DNA of 64,000 nucleotides from NCBI RefSeq assembly GCF_042100115.1, contig NC_091281.1, positions 1,488,001-1,552,000 of the forward strand. Reading direction: 5' to 3'. Every line of letters begins with the position of its first letter. Position 1 is the stretch's first letter. The notes under the pieces were generated by a model, which worked only from the letters and a program-made list of their open reading frames with translations, searched no databases and was not told where the DNA came from. Positions 53,831 to 64,000 of this stretch are shown in pieces. The DNA comes from Alternaria dauci (Eukaryota > Ascomycota > Dothideomycetes > Pleosporales > Pleosporaceae). The translations under genes and the position numbers were made by a program.

Positions 53831-56275
53831 CTAGTCACCTCGAATAATCTTGCCAACAAACTTCAATTCCCACTCCTTGGGATCCTCGCCCACAAACCTC
53901 GCATTCGTCTTCTGGTCTAGCATTTGCATTGTAACGGCGATGCCATCATACCACTCTCGTACCCTATCGTTGTTGCTGTCATCGCCCCACACTGTCAATA
54001 CGCCGTCTGGGCTGCGAGGCGTGGGTTTAGGAGGAACGCCCCGCATCTTCAGCAGCATGTTGAGTATATCGCTGAACTTCTCGCCTTGCTGGGAGAACGT
54101 CGATGGGGATTTATCAAGTGGCCACCTGGGGTTTCTGGTTCCTTGGTGAGGAGGAATGTCAAGCGCAGGTGCAGATGGCGAAGACGTGGACTGAAGGGCT
54201 GTAGCGATGTCGTTGTCAACGGGAGCTGGTTGTTTGAATGCGTCTCCGTCGGCTTCCGGGGCAGATGGTGTGGTAGGCGGCAGATCCCAGGAGCGGAAGA
54301 GCCAGCACATGCGCTCTACACAGGCGAGGAGGATCACAGCGACTAGGAACGTTTCGAAGGGGTTAGCTTGCTGGCGCTGGAGGAGGCGACGTTCGAGATC
54401 GTTCATTACCACACGGGCTAGACATGCGGCACGCTTTTCGGTCGCCCCCATGAGTTGCATAGTGATGAGGCTGTAGGACGATTCGTGATCAAGTGGTGTG
54501 ATGGGCGTGCGGATAGCGTCTTCTAGGTCTGCTGGCGCCAAAGTGGAAGGAGTAATGGTGGGTGCTAACGAAGGATTCGAGAACAAGTACCATTCAAAGT
54601 TCCGGGATGTGAGTACGCGGGTAAGATTCCATAGCTCCAGTGCCTTTGATATGAGTCCGTCTGCGCTAGTTGATGCAACGCTCTTTGCAATGTTCACCGT
54701 CATCCTCATGAAGTTTGAATCTTCGGTATCGGAGAATTGGCCGCCCATCTTCTTGATGTAATGATCTAGCTTCCCACTGACATCGTCATCACTGTCTATC
54801 AGCTCGAGATCCGGAGAAGCTAGGCCAGCGAAGATTGCAGGATCAATATCCGTGTTCTGAGCTATTTGCGTCTGCTGACACTTGAGCGGTGTGAACGTAG
54901 CAAATATGCCGGAGTGAGGGAAGTGGGTTGCTTCTATGCGTCCTGGCGTCTGATCGAGTCGTATCTGACCTTTGGCTTGGTTTGTTGCGTGGAATGCCAA
55001 AACACTATGGAGGCCTGCAGAATAGAGACCAAACTCCTCTGCGATCCTCGTCCTAATACACGGCTGTTTCCACAGACGCGCGCTCTCGACATTCTGGCAG
55101 GTATTGCATGGGTTGTCGCCTGAGCATGGCTTCTTGAGCATGCGACACCGAATGCACGCGCCTCGTTTTCGCACCTCCTGCACTTCCTTTCGCCTAGAGT
55201 CCGTGAAACGACCCCTGACCTTGGGCTTGACCGGTTTCTGGTTCATGCTAAAGTCGGTGGTGAAGTGAGTCTGATGACCTGGGCTCATTGCAAGCGGCCG
55301 TTGCTGGCCCATGCCTTTGTTCAGCTGGTCGTTCGCGTGCATGTGCTCCTTACCATGGTCTTGCAGCATCGGATCGAGCGAGTTGGGCTGTATATTGGGC
55401 CAGTGATGGCGTCCCTGTGGGTGGAAGAACTTGCCGTCCGACATGCCTGACATCCCATGCGCCGAGAGGTTCATGTCTGATTCCATGGGCATGCCATTTG
55501 AGAGCGGCATGAGATCATTTGCTGCCGATGCTGCCATGACGAGCGAGGGGACCATATGCGACATTGATCCAGAGCTCCCCAGAGGCATGTGGCCTATGTG
55601 AGGCGAGGCGGTTGGGGAGTGATGGAGTGGCCCATTGAACTGGTACATGGACGGCATCGCTGGCGCATGCGACATATCCATACCATGTGACAGACCGCCC
55701 ATGTCCGAGCCATCAGGCCGATCGTCCTGTATCAGAAACTCATCCAGCAGTCCCGCATGGTTTGCATTGCTATTGTGGTTGTGGTTGTGACTGTGATTAT
55801 GGTTGTGGGTGTTCTGTGGTTGTGATGGCTGCTTCTCGGTCATGCGCTTTCCTGAGAGGTCCAGATGCTGTCGCGACACCTCGGCCAGCGTCTCCAGAGC
55901 TGAGAGCTGCTTCGACGGCGCAAAAGGGAGGTTCATCTTTTGGCCATGCTGCATATGGCTCGGTCCGGGTGCGTTCGTGCTGGCCGCCTGCGTCATGTTG
56001 TCGGGGAGAGGCAGCTCGTGCATCTGCAGCAGCGCGCGCTGGCGGTCTTGGAGAGGTAGCGCGGGACATTTCTTGACGAGATGATTCGTGAGACTGTCTA
56101 TACGACCCTTGGGAAACTGAGTCCTGTCAGCTATCGTCGTCGCCTTTTTCAGGGCGGGGCTACTCACCTTCTCACCGCACGACTTGCACGTGTGTTGGTA
56201 GCGGTTGCTTGCATCTTCGAGCTTGGGACCGCGCTCGAAGTACTCGAGGATCAATTGGTTGGGTCGTCGGCCCAT
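53831..56275 (-). CDS. Transcription factor with BED-like finger and Zn2Cys6 domain
   Basis: Two exons: 56275-56168 and 56116-53831, giving 797 residues. The 51-bp intron (GTGAGT..GCTGAC..ACTCAG) is 3n and stop-free, so read-through adds 17 residues inside the first finger. That finger has CKSCGEK then HLVKKC (CxxC..HxxxxC), as in BED-type fingers. A His/Asn-repeat run (about residues 150-170) and a Met/His/Pro-rich region follow. The second DNA-binding domain is a Zn2Cys6 cluster, CIRCRMLKKPCSGDNPCNTC ending in KQPC. The C-terminal ~400 residues resemble the regulatory middle region of fungal Zn2Cys6 factors. It is a nuclear regulator of unknown targets. An ATG at 56302 would add nine residues. 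Confidence 0.84.
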   Translation of the reverse strand: MGRRPNQLILEYFERGPKLEDASNRYQHTCKSCGEKVSSPALKKATTIADRTQFPKGRIDSLTNHLVKKCPALPLQDRQRALLQMHELPLPDNMTQAASTNAPGPSHMQHGQKMNLPFAPSKQLSALETLAEVSRQHLDLSGKRMTEKQPSQPQNTHNHNHSHNHNHNSNANHAGLLDEFLIQDDRPDGSDMGGLSHGMDMSHAPAMPSMYQFNGPLHHSPTASPHIGHMPLGSSGSMSHMVPSLVMAASAANDLMPLSNGMPMESDMNLSAHGMSGMSDGKFFHPQGRHHWPNIQPNSLDPMLQDHGKEHMHANDQLNKGMGQQRPLAMSPGHQTHFTTDFSMNQKPVKPKVRGRFTDSRRKEVQEVRKRGACIRCRMLKKPCSGDNPCNTCQNVESARLWKQPCIRTRIAEEFGLYSAGLHSVLAFHATNQAKGQIRLDQTPGRIEATHFPHSGIFATFTPLKCQQTQIAQNTDIDPAIFAGLASPDLELIDSDDDVSGKLDHYIKKMGGQFSDTEDSNFMRMTVNIAKSVASTSADGLISKALELWNLTRVLTSRNFEWYLFSNPSLAPTITPSTLAPADLEDAIRTPITPLDHESSYSLITMQLMGATEKRAACLARVVMNDLERRLLQRQQANPFETFLVAVILLACVERMCWLFRSWDLPPTTPSAPEADGDAFKQPAPVDNDIATALQSTSSPSAPALDIPPHQGTRNPRWPLDKSPSTFSQQGEKFSDILNMLLKMRGVPPKPTPRSPDGVLTVWGDDSNNDRVREWYDGIAVTMQMLDQKTNARFVGEDPKEWELKFVGKIIRGD
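55745..55822. repeat. Low-complexity repeat coding for His/Asn run
   Basis: Repeated GTT/GTG/ATG triplets on the plus strand code, on the minus strand, for an alternating His-Asn tract inside the transcription factor. Likely a length-variable microsatellite. Confidence 0.7.
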
Positions 56276-57039
56276 GATGGGCCCAGAAGTTGCACGCTTC
56301 AATAATGTGGTGGGCGACGGAATATTACTGCCGGAAGTATTTGGCGGTCAGTAGCCGGCGGTCCAAGGAAGCTGGAGTGCGCCATGGTTGGATGCTATCG
56401 ACCAAACTAGCGCTCCCATCAGCTTTCCCCAGGTCTGACATCATCTCCATCTTTCACTTCCATCATCGCTGCATCAGCCAGATGGATATCTATCCTCGGT
56501 AATGGCGACCAGGGACATTCTCCAGTCATACAAACGACCTGTTCACGGTGAAAGCGACGCAGCTACCTGATCTTAGAGTAGCCTAAAAAGGTGGTCCAGT
56601 AGACGTGGCACGAACTGAAGTCGTGCATCTTACTGGAAGAGCAATGTCAAAAAGGTGCGCGATGTGGATTCGAAGCTGCGGTGTGGTACTGCAAGCTATG
56701 GATCTGGTGTCATCAGATTGTGTGCATGTTCCTGACTAGAGACGCGACTAACCAGGGTGCACTCCGCCCTGCATGCATATACATCTTGCAGACGTGCATC
56801 GAGCCAGAAAAGGATGATGCATCTGGAACAAGATTAGCTAGTGTCTTGCTATGATCATCTGATTGAACTGGTGGTTGCTGCATCTCTCGAATAAATCATG
56901 ACGTCTATACTCGTCATATCAAATGAGTAGACTAGAACATCAACTACGGCAATGACAAACTCCAAACCAGATTCATATATCCTGTCCATCACTGAAATTC
57001 CTCAGCAATTCGATTCGAGAACCCCATCCAACCACCGAC
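56276..57039. promoter_or_regulatory. Divergent region upstream of the Zn2Cys6 factor and the TM gene
   Basis: About 765 bp between divergent starts. Short frames only; no gene supported. Confidence 0.5.
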
Positions 57040-57650
57040 ATGCCAACCACCAAATCCCCTGCCGCAAACCCCAACATCACCCCCGATCCATCTCAAAATG
57101 GTTCCACAGTCCGCAAAGCCTTCCTCCTAGAGGCCTTCGCAAACCTCTTCACCATCCCCCTGATAACAAATACACGCTGGACGCTATCTCTCCTTCTGAA
57201 CAACCCGTCTCGTGATATCAACCCCACCTCAATCCTTTTCGCCCGATTATTCGGCGGTCTGGTCGTAGGCGGCTTAACGTCCGCCTTACTCGCAGGCGCG
57301 ACCAACACGCGCAACGGCATCGAGAGTCGACGACCTACGTACATGCTCCTGGGGCTTGGAGAGGCGGTCTTGATCCCCATGATAGTGTTGGATTTGATAC
57401 AAGGGGGAGGGCCGAATGCAGCGCTGAGCAAGGGGGTTGCTGCAGCTAGTGTAGCATTTTTGGTGCCGCCGCTATTCTGGAGGCTGTATGTGCTGTTTGT
57501 TCGACCGGATCTGCTAGGAAAGTATATAGAAGAGGAGAAGCCTAACGGTGGTGTGAGAGGCAACGATGGATGTGAGTGTCTGCTACATTGTGCTGTGAGG
57601 ATGCGAACTAATTTGATCCAGATGGTGCTATTAACACGCGCGAAGACTGA
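57040..57650 (+). CDS. Hypothetical four-TM integral membrane protein
   Basis: Preferred model has two exons, 57040-57571 and 57622-57650, giving 186 residues. The 50-bp intron has donor GTGAGT, a CTAAT branch and acceptor ATCCAG, and the spliced tail reads NDGYGAINTRED then stop. Without splicing the frame runs on to 57795 (251 residues) through unlikely sequence. Four hydrophobic segments are visible, around LEAFANLFTIPLI, LFGGLVVGGLTSALLAG, YMLLGLGEAVLIPMIVLDLI and AAASVAFLVPPLFWRLYVLF. The N terminus is Pro/Asn/Ser-rich. No family is recognised; it resembles small uncharacterised fungal membrane proteins. Confidence 0.7.
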
Positions 57651-57855
57651 GACGATGAAAGTGGTCAAGACGGACTGTATCATAAAGGTCAATGTTCCGT
57701 TTCTTAATCAGATCTCGAGAATCTCCGCAGATGGTAGTTTACCTTCGTATTATCACACTTTTCCATGTCCTACATGCAGAACAGATCTTCCATAAACGCC
57801 TCGCTGAAATCATATGCAATGTGTCTTCCCAGGTATCCACATAGAGCGACGCTTC

Positions 57856-58738
57856 TTAGTCTGCGAAGCCTCCCCACTCTGCCTCGGAATCTTCCTCCTC
57901 TTCGGCGTCTTCCTTGGTCTCCTCCAATTCCTGTCCTCTCCAGGCTCTTAGTCTGTCATCAGCTAAGCACTCTTTCGCCGCGTTCCTCAGCGGCTTCAAC
58001 TTGCCGTCCTTGGCCATCTTCTCAACAGGCAGGACCAACGCCTCCAATGTCTCTTTCTTGTCTTCCTTCTCCCATGCCTCTCCCTCAACCTTCTCCATCT
58101 CATCGACCCAAACATCCATGACGTGGTATCTCAGCCCATTTGGAATTCTCATATTCTGGCACTCCAGTGGTATCTCCTCCACGACGGCATTCCATTGCTC
58201 CAGCAGGCTCCTCTCCCACTTATTTTTGCTCAGAAATTTGAAGGATGCATTGACGTATTGGCGGATAAGGTAGAGGTACTTGTCTAATCGCAGCGCCTCA
58301 ATGTGGGTCCATTCGCGGGACATGGTGAGGAAGAAAGCGCGGATGAAGGGTAGTACGACGGGGGTTCGGAGGCTCGAGACTATAGAGGCGAGATCGCGCG
58401 ATAGGCCTTGCTGAAGGGCGGGTTTGTCTTGCATCCATAGGCCTAGGAGTATCTGGTTAGTCTTTGCGGAATTGTTGCGGAGTTCTCGTGTCGTTACGAG
58501 GCAAAGTATGAGAAGCGCATACAATAGAACAGTCCTTTCCATAGTTTCAGCAGGTCCAACTCTGATATCTCTGATTGCGCGCCAAGGTAGGTTTTGAGTG
58601 AGTTGAGTGCTTCGTCGCGAATCTTCTTGTCTGTCGCAAACGTTAGCCCGGTGATCTGCGACTCCCAAACCACGAATTATGCGTACCGCTGGAGGCGAGG
58701 TTCCTGATAAAAGGGTTGTTTTGCGCGTCTGATGCCAT
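57856..58738 (-). CDS. RRP1: Ribosomal RNA processing protein 1 (Nop52 family)
   Basis: Three exons: 58738-58687, 58630-58523, 58442-57856, giving 248 residues. Introns are 56 and 80 bp. Spliced, the N terminus reads NNPFIRNLASSDKKIRDEAL then LNSLKTYLGAQ and [20 protein letters not shown], the conserved Rrp1/Nop52 start. IRAFFLTMSREWTHIEALRL and DKYLYLIRQYVNASFKFL follow, and the C terminus is acidic. Rrp1 is nucleolar and acts in 27S pre-rRNA processing toward the 60S subunit. Without splicing the N terminus is lost and replaced by intron sequence. Confidence 0.92.
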
Positions 58739-59510
58739 GATGTGCTGTAATGTGCTGCGACGATGTCTTCACTCCAAGGCTGAGTTGCGGGCCGAACTTT
58801 TTTTGGGAGGGCTGATGGCGCTAAGATAGCGAAAAGACGCTACGCGCCCGGTTCAGGTTGGCGCATCACAAGCAGCTCACGAACGTTGCAGACAAGAGCA
58901 TGCGACGGGGTTGCACTGCGCGTCTTTGCTGAGAGCATTTTTGCTAGAAGATATCGCACGTGCTAACTCTAGACAAGTAATTATTAGCATGTAGAGGCTA
59001 CATTTAGTTATAGAAGAGCTAAAACAGTCTTATAATTTCGCAACTATGCGGGAGATGCTACTAGAAGAATTTTAGAAGGACGCAGTAATCTTAACAGTAG
59101 TATGTACCTAGGTGAGATAGTCTGCAGACTTATTAGCGTATATCACAAAGAGGTGCTAGTACCTAGGTAGAATAGTCTGTGCACCCGCTTACCAAGCGGT
59201 GTCTGCCGTATCTATAGTTGCAACGTAGTTACAGTTACAAACGTACTCTAGAACCAAGGCACCTACCTCTACCCTTTTTTCTAAATTTAAATATACTTCT
59301 ACTATAATTAGTCTTTTCTAATAATCTTTCTACAAAGCCCCTACTCCTAAATTCGAATTTTAGTAAATTCGTAATCTTCTAGGTTCGTTACACTTACTAC
59401 CTAACTTACTCTAGTCTATCCTACAACGCAATCTATGCGTAGCAGATAACCTAGAGTATTTTAATTAGGCTAGTAGGCAATGCTGACGCTATGCAGTTGT
59501 AAGTACGGGG
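58739..59510. other. RRP1/KMT1 intergenic region
   Basis: 770 bp between divergent genes. The first ~230 bp look like ordinary promoter; from about 58965 it changes abruptly to A+T-rich, TpA-rich sequence (annotated separately). Confidence 0.6.
58965..59480. mobile_element. A+T-rich, RIP-like degenerate repeat remnant
   Basis: Sequence is dense in TA, CTA, TAG and TTA and in stops in all frames; the 60-base line at 59281 contains only 14 G+C and the next one 19, against roughly half in neighbouring genes. An imperfect direct repeat (TACCTAGGTRRRATAGTCTG, three mismatches) lies at 59105-59124 and 59160-59179. A near-palindrome (CACCCGCTTACCAAGCGGTG) lies at 59182-59201. This is what an old transposon looks like after RIP (C-to-T at CpA). 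The parent element cannot be named from sequence alone. Confidence 0.6.
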
Positions 59511-61330
59511 ATGCGGGCTATGGTCGTGATCCCGACAGATGGACACATGAGGCGCCGTGTTTTCGTAGACCGCGTAAGTGCTTCCTAAGGCATCAAATGT
59601 ACGTGTAATAACACTTACACTGTCCCTAGGTGCATTCAATTGTCGCACATCGCCTCAAAAACAACGTTGGTGCTCCTTCACCCTACACGGTCCGTGCGTC
59701 ATGCTGATATCAAGATCTAGGATGAGCAGTACTTGGTGCGATGGAGAGAGGAGTCATCTACAACGAAGCCGCCGCTCAGCTGGCACTCCGTGAAAGAGTT
59801 AGTACGCTGTCTAGAGCATATCCAGGATTATATTGAAGAGATAGAAAAGTAAGCAACATTTCCCCATAAGCCTACAGTATGTTACTAATCATTTCAAGGA
59901 ATGCGCCATCATTCCAGCAGACGACAACTATCAGGAAGAGGAAGAGCCCTGATGGAGAACTGGAACATGAACGTCGCTCCTCACCCTTTGAACGACGACT
60001 CCAAAACGGTCAGACGCCATCAGCCTCCCGGTCACCGTCTGTATCTTGCGCTACATCATCGACATCTCCGACCATCGACATATACAACGGTGTTCTGGAT
60101 GTCAATGAGCATGGTTACGTCTTTTGTCGCAAAGTGAGTCCCCAGCAGACTCCCTTCTCTCACCACTGACATACAATACAGGCATCAGGCAGAGATATAC
60201 TAGAACTGGATATCCGCAATATTTCCACGCTAGAGACGAACAGTGCTGCCAACCCTGCCAGTGTCGACAAAGCACTGACTTTGATTCGCAATGAGTACGT
60301 CCGGAGACTGGCAAGAGTACCAGGGAAGCGAATCCACTTGTTCAACGTGGTTGACAAAGCAACGCCATCTTTACGCTTCCGATACATCTCCGAATACGTG
60401 CTACAACAAGGCGTCTACCGCGCATCTAGTGAAACCCAACAAGGTTGCATGCAATGCTCGCACCACATGGGCCGAGAAATCGGCTGCGAATACACAAAGA
60501 AGTGCGACTGTCTCGAGTACGCCGCCGTCGACGAAAGCCGTCTCGACGACGAAGGCAGGCGGCGATACCAAGAAGCTCTCGACACCGGAGCGTCTACGAT
60601 GGGTTTCCCCAAGAAGTTTCCGTACTTCGCCGAAGGCACCAGACGAGAGAAGACTGGCTGTCTTGTGTCCTTTTACCTCAACTCGCGTCGTCCAATCTAC
60701 GAGTGTAACGAAAAGTGCAGATGCGGTCCTTATTGCCGCAACAAGAACGTGCAGTTTGGACGGCAAGTTGAAGTCGAGATTTTCAGAGCGAATGACGGAC
60801 GGGGCTGGGGATTACGCTGCAAAGTAAGTTTTCCGACAAATACCTAGTATCTATCCAGAAGACATGCCATTGACATTACATTTCAACCACCACAGGAAGA
60901 CCTCCACGAAGGCCAATTCATCGACACCTACCGCGGAGAAGTCATCACCGACGCAGAAGCCACGCGCCGCGAAACCGGGTCCTCAAAAGCAAAAGGGTCG
61001 TACCTCTACTCGCTCGACAAGTTTGCGGAATCAGAAGGCCTCGACGAGAAAGATCTGTACGTTGTCGATGGCGAGTTCATGGGCGGGCCGACGAAATTCA
61101 TTAACCACTCGTGTGATCCGAATTGCAGGCAGTACACGGTGTCGTATAATAAGCATGACCCGCGGGTTTATGATATTGCGTTCTTTGCTCGTCGGTTTAT
61201 TCCTAGGGGCCAGGAACTGACGTTTGATTATCTGGATAAGGAGGAGGGCGAGGAGATTGATGAGCCCGGTGAGGGCGCGATACCTTGTCTGTGTGGTGCG
61301 AAGAATTGCCGAAAGTGGCTTTGGACTTGA
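59511..61330 (+). CDS. KMT1-like: Histone H3K9 methyltransferase with chromodomain (KMT1/Clr4/DIM-5 type)
   Basis: Six exons: 59511-59573, 59630-59665 (36 bp), 59721-59848, 59899-60133, 60182-60823, 60896-61330, giving 512 residues (509 if the in-frame ATG at 59520 is used). The first exons rebuild a chromodomain at ~17-74: VFVDRVHSIVAHRL, DEQYLVRWREESS, PLSWHSVKELVRCLEHIQDY. A basic disordered linker follows, then a pre-SET Cys array (CMQCSHHMGREIGC, KKCDCLEY, YECNEKCRCGPYCRNK), SET (RGWGLRCKEDLHEGQFIDTY, KFINHSCDPNCRQ, LTFDYL) and post-SET CLCGAKNC. Such enzymes trimethylate H3K9 and drive heterochromatin and, in some fungi, DNA methylation. Intron 2 has a weak donor (GTTGGT). The gene starts at the edge of the A+T-rich block. 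Confidence 0.88.
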
Positions 61331-62114
61331 GATTCGGGTAGCTTGGAGGCACGCGCGAGCTATTGAAACTGTTAGCAAACGGAGGGAATGTGGTGGTAGT
61401 CCGCGTGGTGGCAGACTGTTTTGTTGTCATTGGTATATCACTCTGCGAACGTTCTGGCGTCAAAATATCCAGTCTGCTGAATGTACTTTGGGTTTACGTC
61501 AACTGCAGTAAACACATCTTTCCATGACTAGCTGTCGTGTCCTGCCCGTTTCCTACCTTTCAATCCGAGCAACCCTTGCTCTACCCTTACATTGCTATCA
61601 GCACTTCAACACTTGTTTTTCAAATGTTTATGTTCTGTTTCATTACGTTGGTGTTTTTGGTCACTTCAGATGGCGATAGCACTGCCTCAAAAATATCTTT
61701 CTCATTGCTTCTGTCCTTTACCCCTTCCAGTAGTTCCTCGACCCAACCGCCAATATCTCTCCCTGCCCAAGCTGCCTCCGCTCTCAGACCAGACAAAGCG
61801 AGGCCGGAATAGCATGATCCATGCTCACAACAAAAAAACTGCAGATAACGCCAGAGATAATTTTCCAGCAGAATGAAATGCTGATTGATAACGAAAAAAG
61901 CCATGAAGAGATCTCTGGCGTGATGAAGAAATGAACAAGTAGGATGACCCAACACCCTTGGAACGCCGCTGTAATGAGTAAGAGACCCATTTGTCTATGA
62001 TCCTTTCGCAACAAATGAGTGGAGTCAAGAGAAGAAGCCCCTCCTTTATAAGGGGTCCTCTGGTACTGTAATGAGTACACTTCGTGTTTTACGTGTTCGT
62101 CGACTACACCCAGT
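61331..62114. other. Convergent 3' intergenic region
   Basis: 780 bp between the KMT1-like and kinase stops. Nothing recognised; several short frames on both strands lack any protein character. Confidence 0.5.
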
Positions 62115-64000
62115 CTACCGTTGCTCATGACTCTCCTGATGGTGGTGATCATCTCCGTCATGATGCAGAGTCACGCTGTTGAACTCTTCGAACGGATCTG
62201 CGATTTCGCCCATGGGTGTAGCAAGGCCAGAGTCTAGCGGAACGCCCTTGACCCTTCCAGCTCCGATATCAACACTCTGGGATTCCTTAACATTCCTGAA
62301 GTTGGGTGTCTCGATACCTTGGCCCTGGTGGGGGATGATCGGCGGCTTCATGTGTCGTAGTAGGGCCCACTGCGTTGTCTTGAAGAAGGGTGCGGTCTTG
62401 ATGTCGGAGGCGCCAGCACGGGATCCGAGGCGTCGGGTCTCGTCTTTGATTAGGAGTTTGCGAATGATGGCTTTGCAGAGACTGGGGTTGTTAGGACAAA
62501 TTGCTCAATATGTAGAGGTCCAAACTTACTTCGATACTTGCGGCGCGCCAGAACCCTCTGGGAAGGGTACCTCGTCTCGAAGAATGTTGGCAAACGTCGC
62601 GTTGCGGTTCTTGCCCTTGAAGGGCGTAGTTCCATACAACATCTCGTATATCAAGATACCGAGGGTCCACCAATCGACCGCACTCGTATGTCCACAGCCC
62701 TTGATGACTTCTGGCGCAATGTACTCCTCGGTACCAACGAACGAGTTGGTTCGGAAATTGTTTATGCAAGACTTGGTGTCAATGGTTGGTAGATTGTTTG
62801 ATGAGGTACCGCTTCGGCCGCTGAGGATCATGGTCGGGCGACCGCCGGGTTCAGACTGTTTCGACAGATCGAAGTCTGACAGCATTATGTGACCAGACTG
62901 ATGGAGGAGAATGTCTGGATTTGTTAGCATGAGAAGCGCAGAGATTGAGATGCGACATACTCTCTGGCTTCAAGTCGCGGTAAATGAAACCCATCAAATG
63001 AAGGTACTCCAAGGCGGCTGTAACTTCAGCCGCATAGAAGCGCGCAGCATCCTCGTCGACACACTTGTTTGGTCGTGTTTGCAGCGCTCGGAAGAACTCA
63101 CCACCACTGCAGTATTCCATGCAGAGGTAGAGATGATCCTCGGACTGGAAAGAGTGGTATAGAGTAACAATAAAAGGGTGGTTGCTGGTCGCCAGAATTT
63201 CCTGCTCGGCCAGGGCGCGCTTAATCTTGTTCCGCTTGATCATTTCCTTTTTGCTCAAAACTGGACTTGTTAGCGCAAGTAAATCTCTGTTACGAATTGG
63301 CTCGGGTACCCTTCATAGCATATAGTCTGCTAGACTTCTTCTCCCGTACCAAGTATACCTTTCCAACATCGCCCTTGCCAATCAGCTTGATCTTGTCGAA
63401 GCTCCCCGGCCCGACTTCGACGTTGCGAACCTTGATGGAATTCGAGCTGTATGTTCTCCTGAAAGCCACGGACTGTCGGATCTGGCCTGCCGAGGGTATG
63501 GGTTTGCCGGCTTCTATCGGTAGAAGATGAGTCGGGTCTTGCGAATTCGTCTCGACCATGCTCAAGGTGGACGAGTTCGGGTGGTGTAGCACTGGCTGCT
63601 TGCCGAGTTCTGCAGTCTGTGGTCTCTCAGTGTTCTTCCCTGAGGAAAAGAGACCTTGGGCATTGGGTGCGGAAGCTACCCTTCGTAGTTTCCTCGCCAA
63701 TTCCTCCTTCCCGGCGGTTGTGGCGTGGTCGTCGGTAGTCGCTGCGCCGTTCAGTTGCGTCTTGGGAATGGCAGGGGTATCTGGGGGCGATGGGGGTACG
63801 CTGCCGGCGTTGTGATGGCGCAGCGCCGGTGGTCCTTGGTGGGCAAAGTATGGGTTGGCGTGCGCGGTAGGCGACACGCTGTCATCCAGGGGGTTGCCTT
63901 CGCTGGCGACAGTCTGCGAGCGGTTGCGCGAGATGTGGGGGATGAACCGCGACTGGCGGAAGCCCGACTTTTCATTCTTTGGGTTGCCCTCGTCGGAGAT
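62115..64000 (-). CDS. nrc-2/FPK1-like: AGC protein kinase, Nrc-2/Fpk1 (flippase kinase) family, 5' end cut by window
   Basis: Four visible exons: 64000-63310 (open to the edge), 63260-62961, 62914-62530, 62481-62115, giving ~580 C-terminal residues; the N terminus lies outside. A Ser/Pro-rich disordered region precedes the kinase domain: Gly loop [13 protein letters not shown], catalytic Lys in YAMKVLSKKE, hinge [11 protein letters not shown], catalytic loop [14 protein letters not shown], Mg loop DFDLS, then a ~40-residue insertion and [18 protein letters not shown] in place of HRD and DFD in place of DFG are typical of the Nrc-2/Fpk/phototropin group. The introns interrupt the domain at K-V, E-N and S-N. 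Yeast Fpk1/2 activate phospholipid flippases; Neurospora NRC-2 represses conidiation. The tail ends with a His/Asp-rich run. Confidence 0.9.

Noticed and set aside
57572..57795. Read-through C terminus of the four-TM protein (251 residues)
   Set aside because: A 50-bp intron with good donor, CTAAT branch and acceptor gives a short clean tail and stop at 57650; the read-through sequence looks non-coding.

Overview
The window is nuclear DNA of a filamentous ascomycete (Pezizomycotina). The evidence is short introns (mostly 46-60 bp, GT..CTAAC/CTRAY..AG), filamentous-fungus families (Nrc-2/Fpk1-type kinase, chromodomain KMT1/Clr4-type H3K9 methyltransferase, a Zn2Cys6 factor) and an A+T-rich, TpA-rich block that looks like repeat-induced point mutation (RIP). 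A member of Dothideomycetes (Pleosporales) is my best guess, by inference only. I hand-spliced every gene from splice signals and reading frame. No bacterial operons, CRISPR arrays, intact transposons or viral genes were seen.

Layout. 1-12 kb: mitochondrial-type rhomboid protein (cut by the left edge), PI-PLC-X domain protein, Hst3/Hst4-type sirtuin, Mediator subunit MED16, Obg-like ATPase OLA1. 12-18 kb: PPPDE (DeSI-like) peptidase, then mitochondrial genes: ribosomal protein uS11m and TIM44, which share a 223-bp divergent promoter, and a hotdog thioesterase. 18-27 kb: a gene-poor stretch interrupted by one Kelch/transmembrane gene, with a 4.8-kb gap lacking any convincing gene. 27-34 kb: ribosomal protein uL24 (RPL26), a large C2H2/AT-hook protein, the 50-residue oligosaccharyltransferase subunit OST4, and TMA46. 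34-40 kb: a phenol 2-monooxygenase-type flavoprotein followed by a UDP-glycosyltransferase-like gene, flanked by non-coding DNA; this is the most accessory-looking part. 40-41 kb: intron-containing tRNA-Met(CAU) and tRNA-Ile(AAU). 41-54 kb: G-patch protein, membrane SDR, small mitochondrial-type protein, TRM11, a hypothetical protein, TTC1-like TPR protein, HAD phosphatase, p23/Wos2 co-chaperone, ESCRT-III Vps24. 54-64 kb: BED-like plus Zn2Cys6 transcription factor, four-TM protein, RRP1, A+T-rich RIP-like scar, KMT1-type methyltransferase, and an Nrc-2/Fpk1 kinase cut by the right edge.

Most genes are single-copy housekeeping functions (translation, mitochondrial import, transcription, ESCRT, tRNA modification), not a pathway cluster. 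The items most worth a second look are the H3K9 methyltransferase gene abutting a RIP-like A+T island, the monooxygenase/glycosyltransferase pair, the degenerate tandem repeats in the Kelch protein tail, the two-zinc-finger regulator, the long N-terminal extension of the rhomboid protein, and several stop-free introns of length 3n. I did not find a clearly new multi-gene system.
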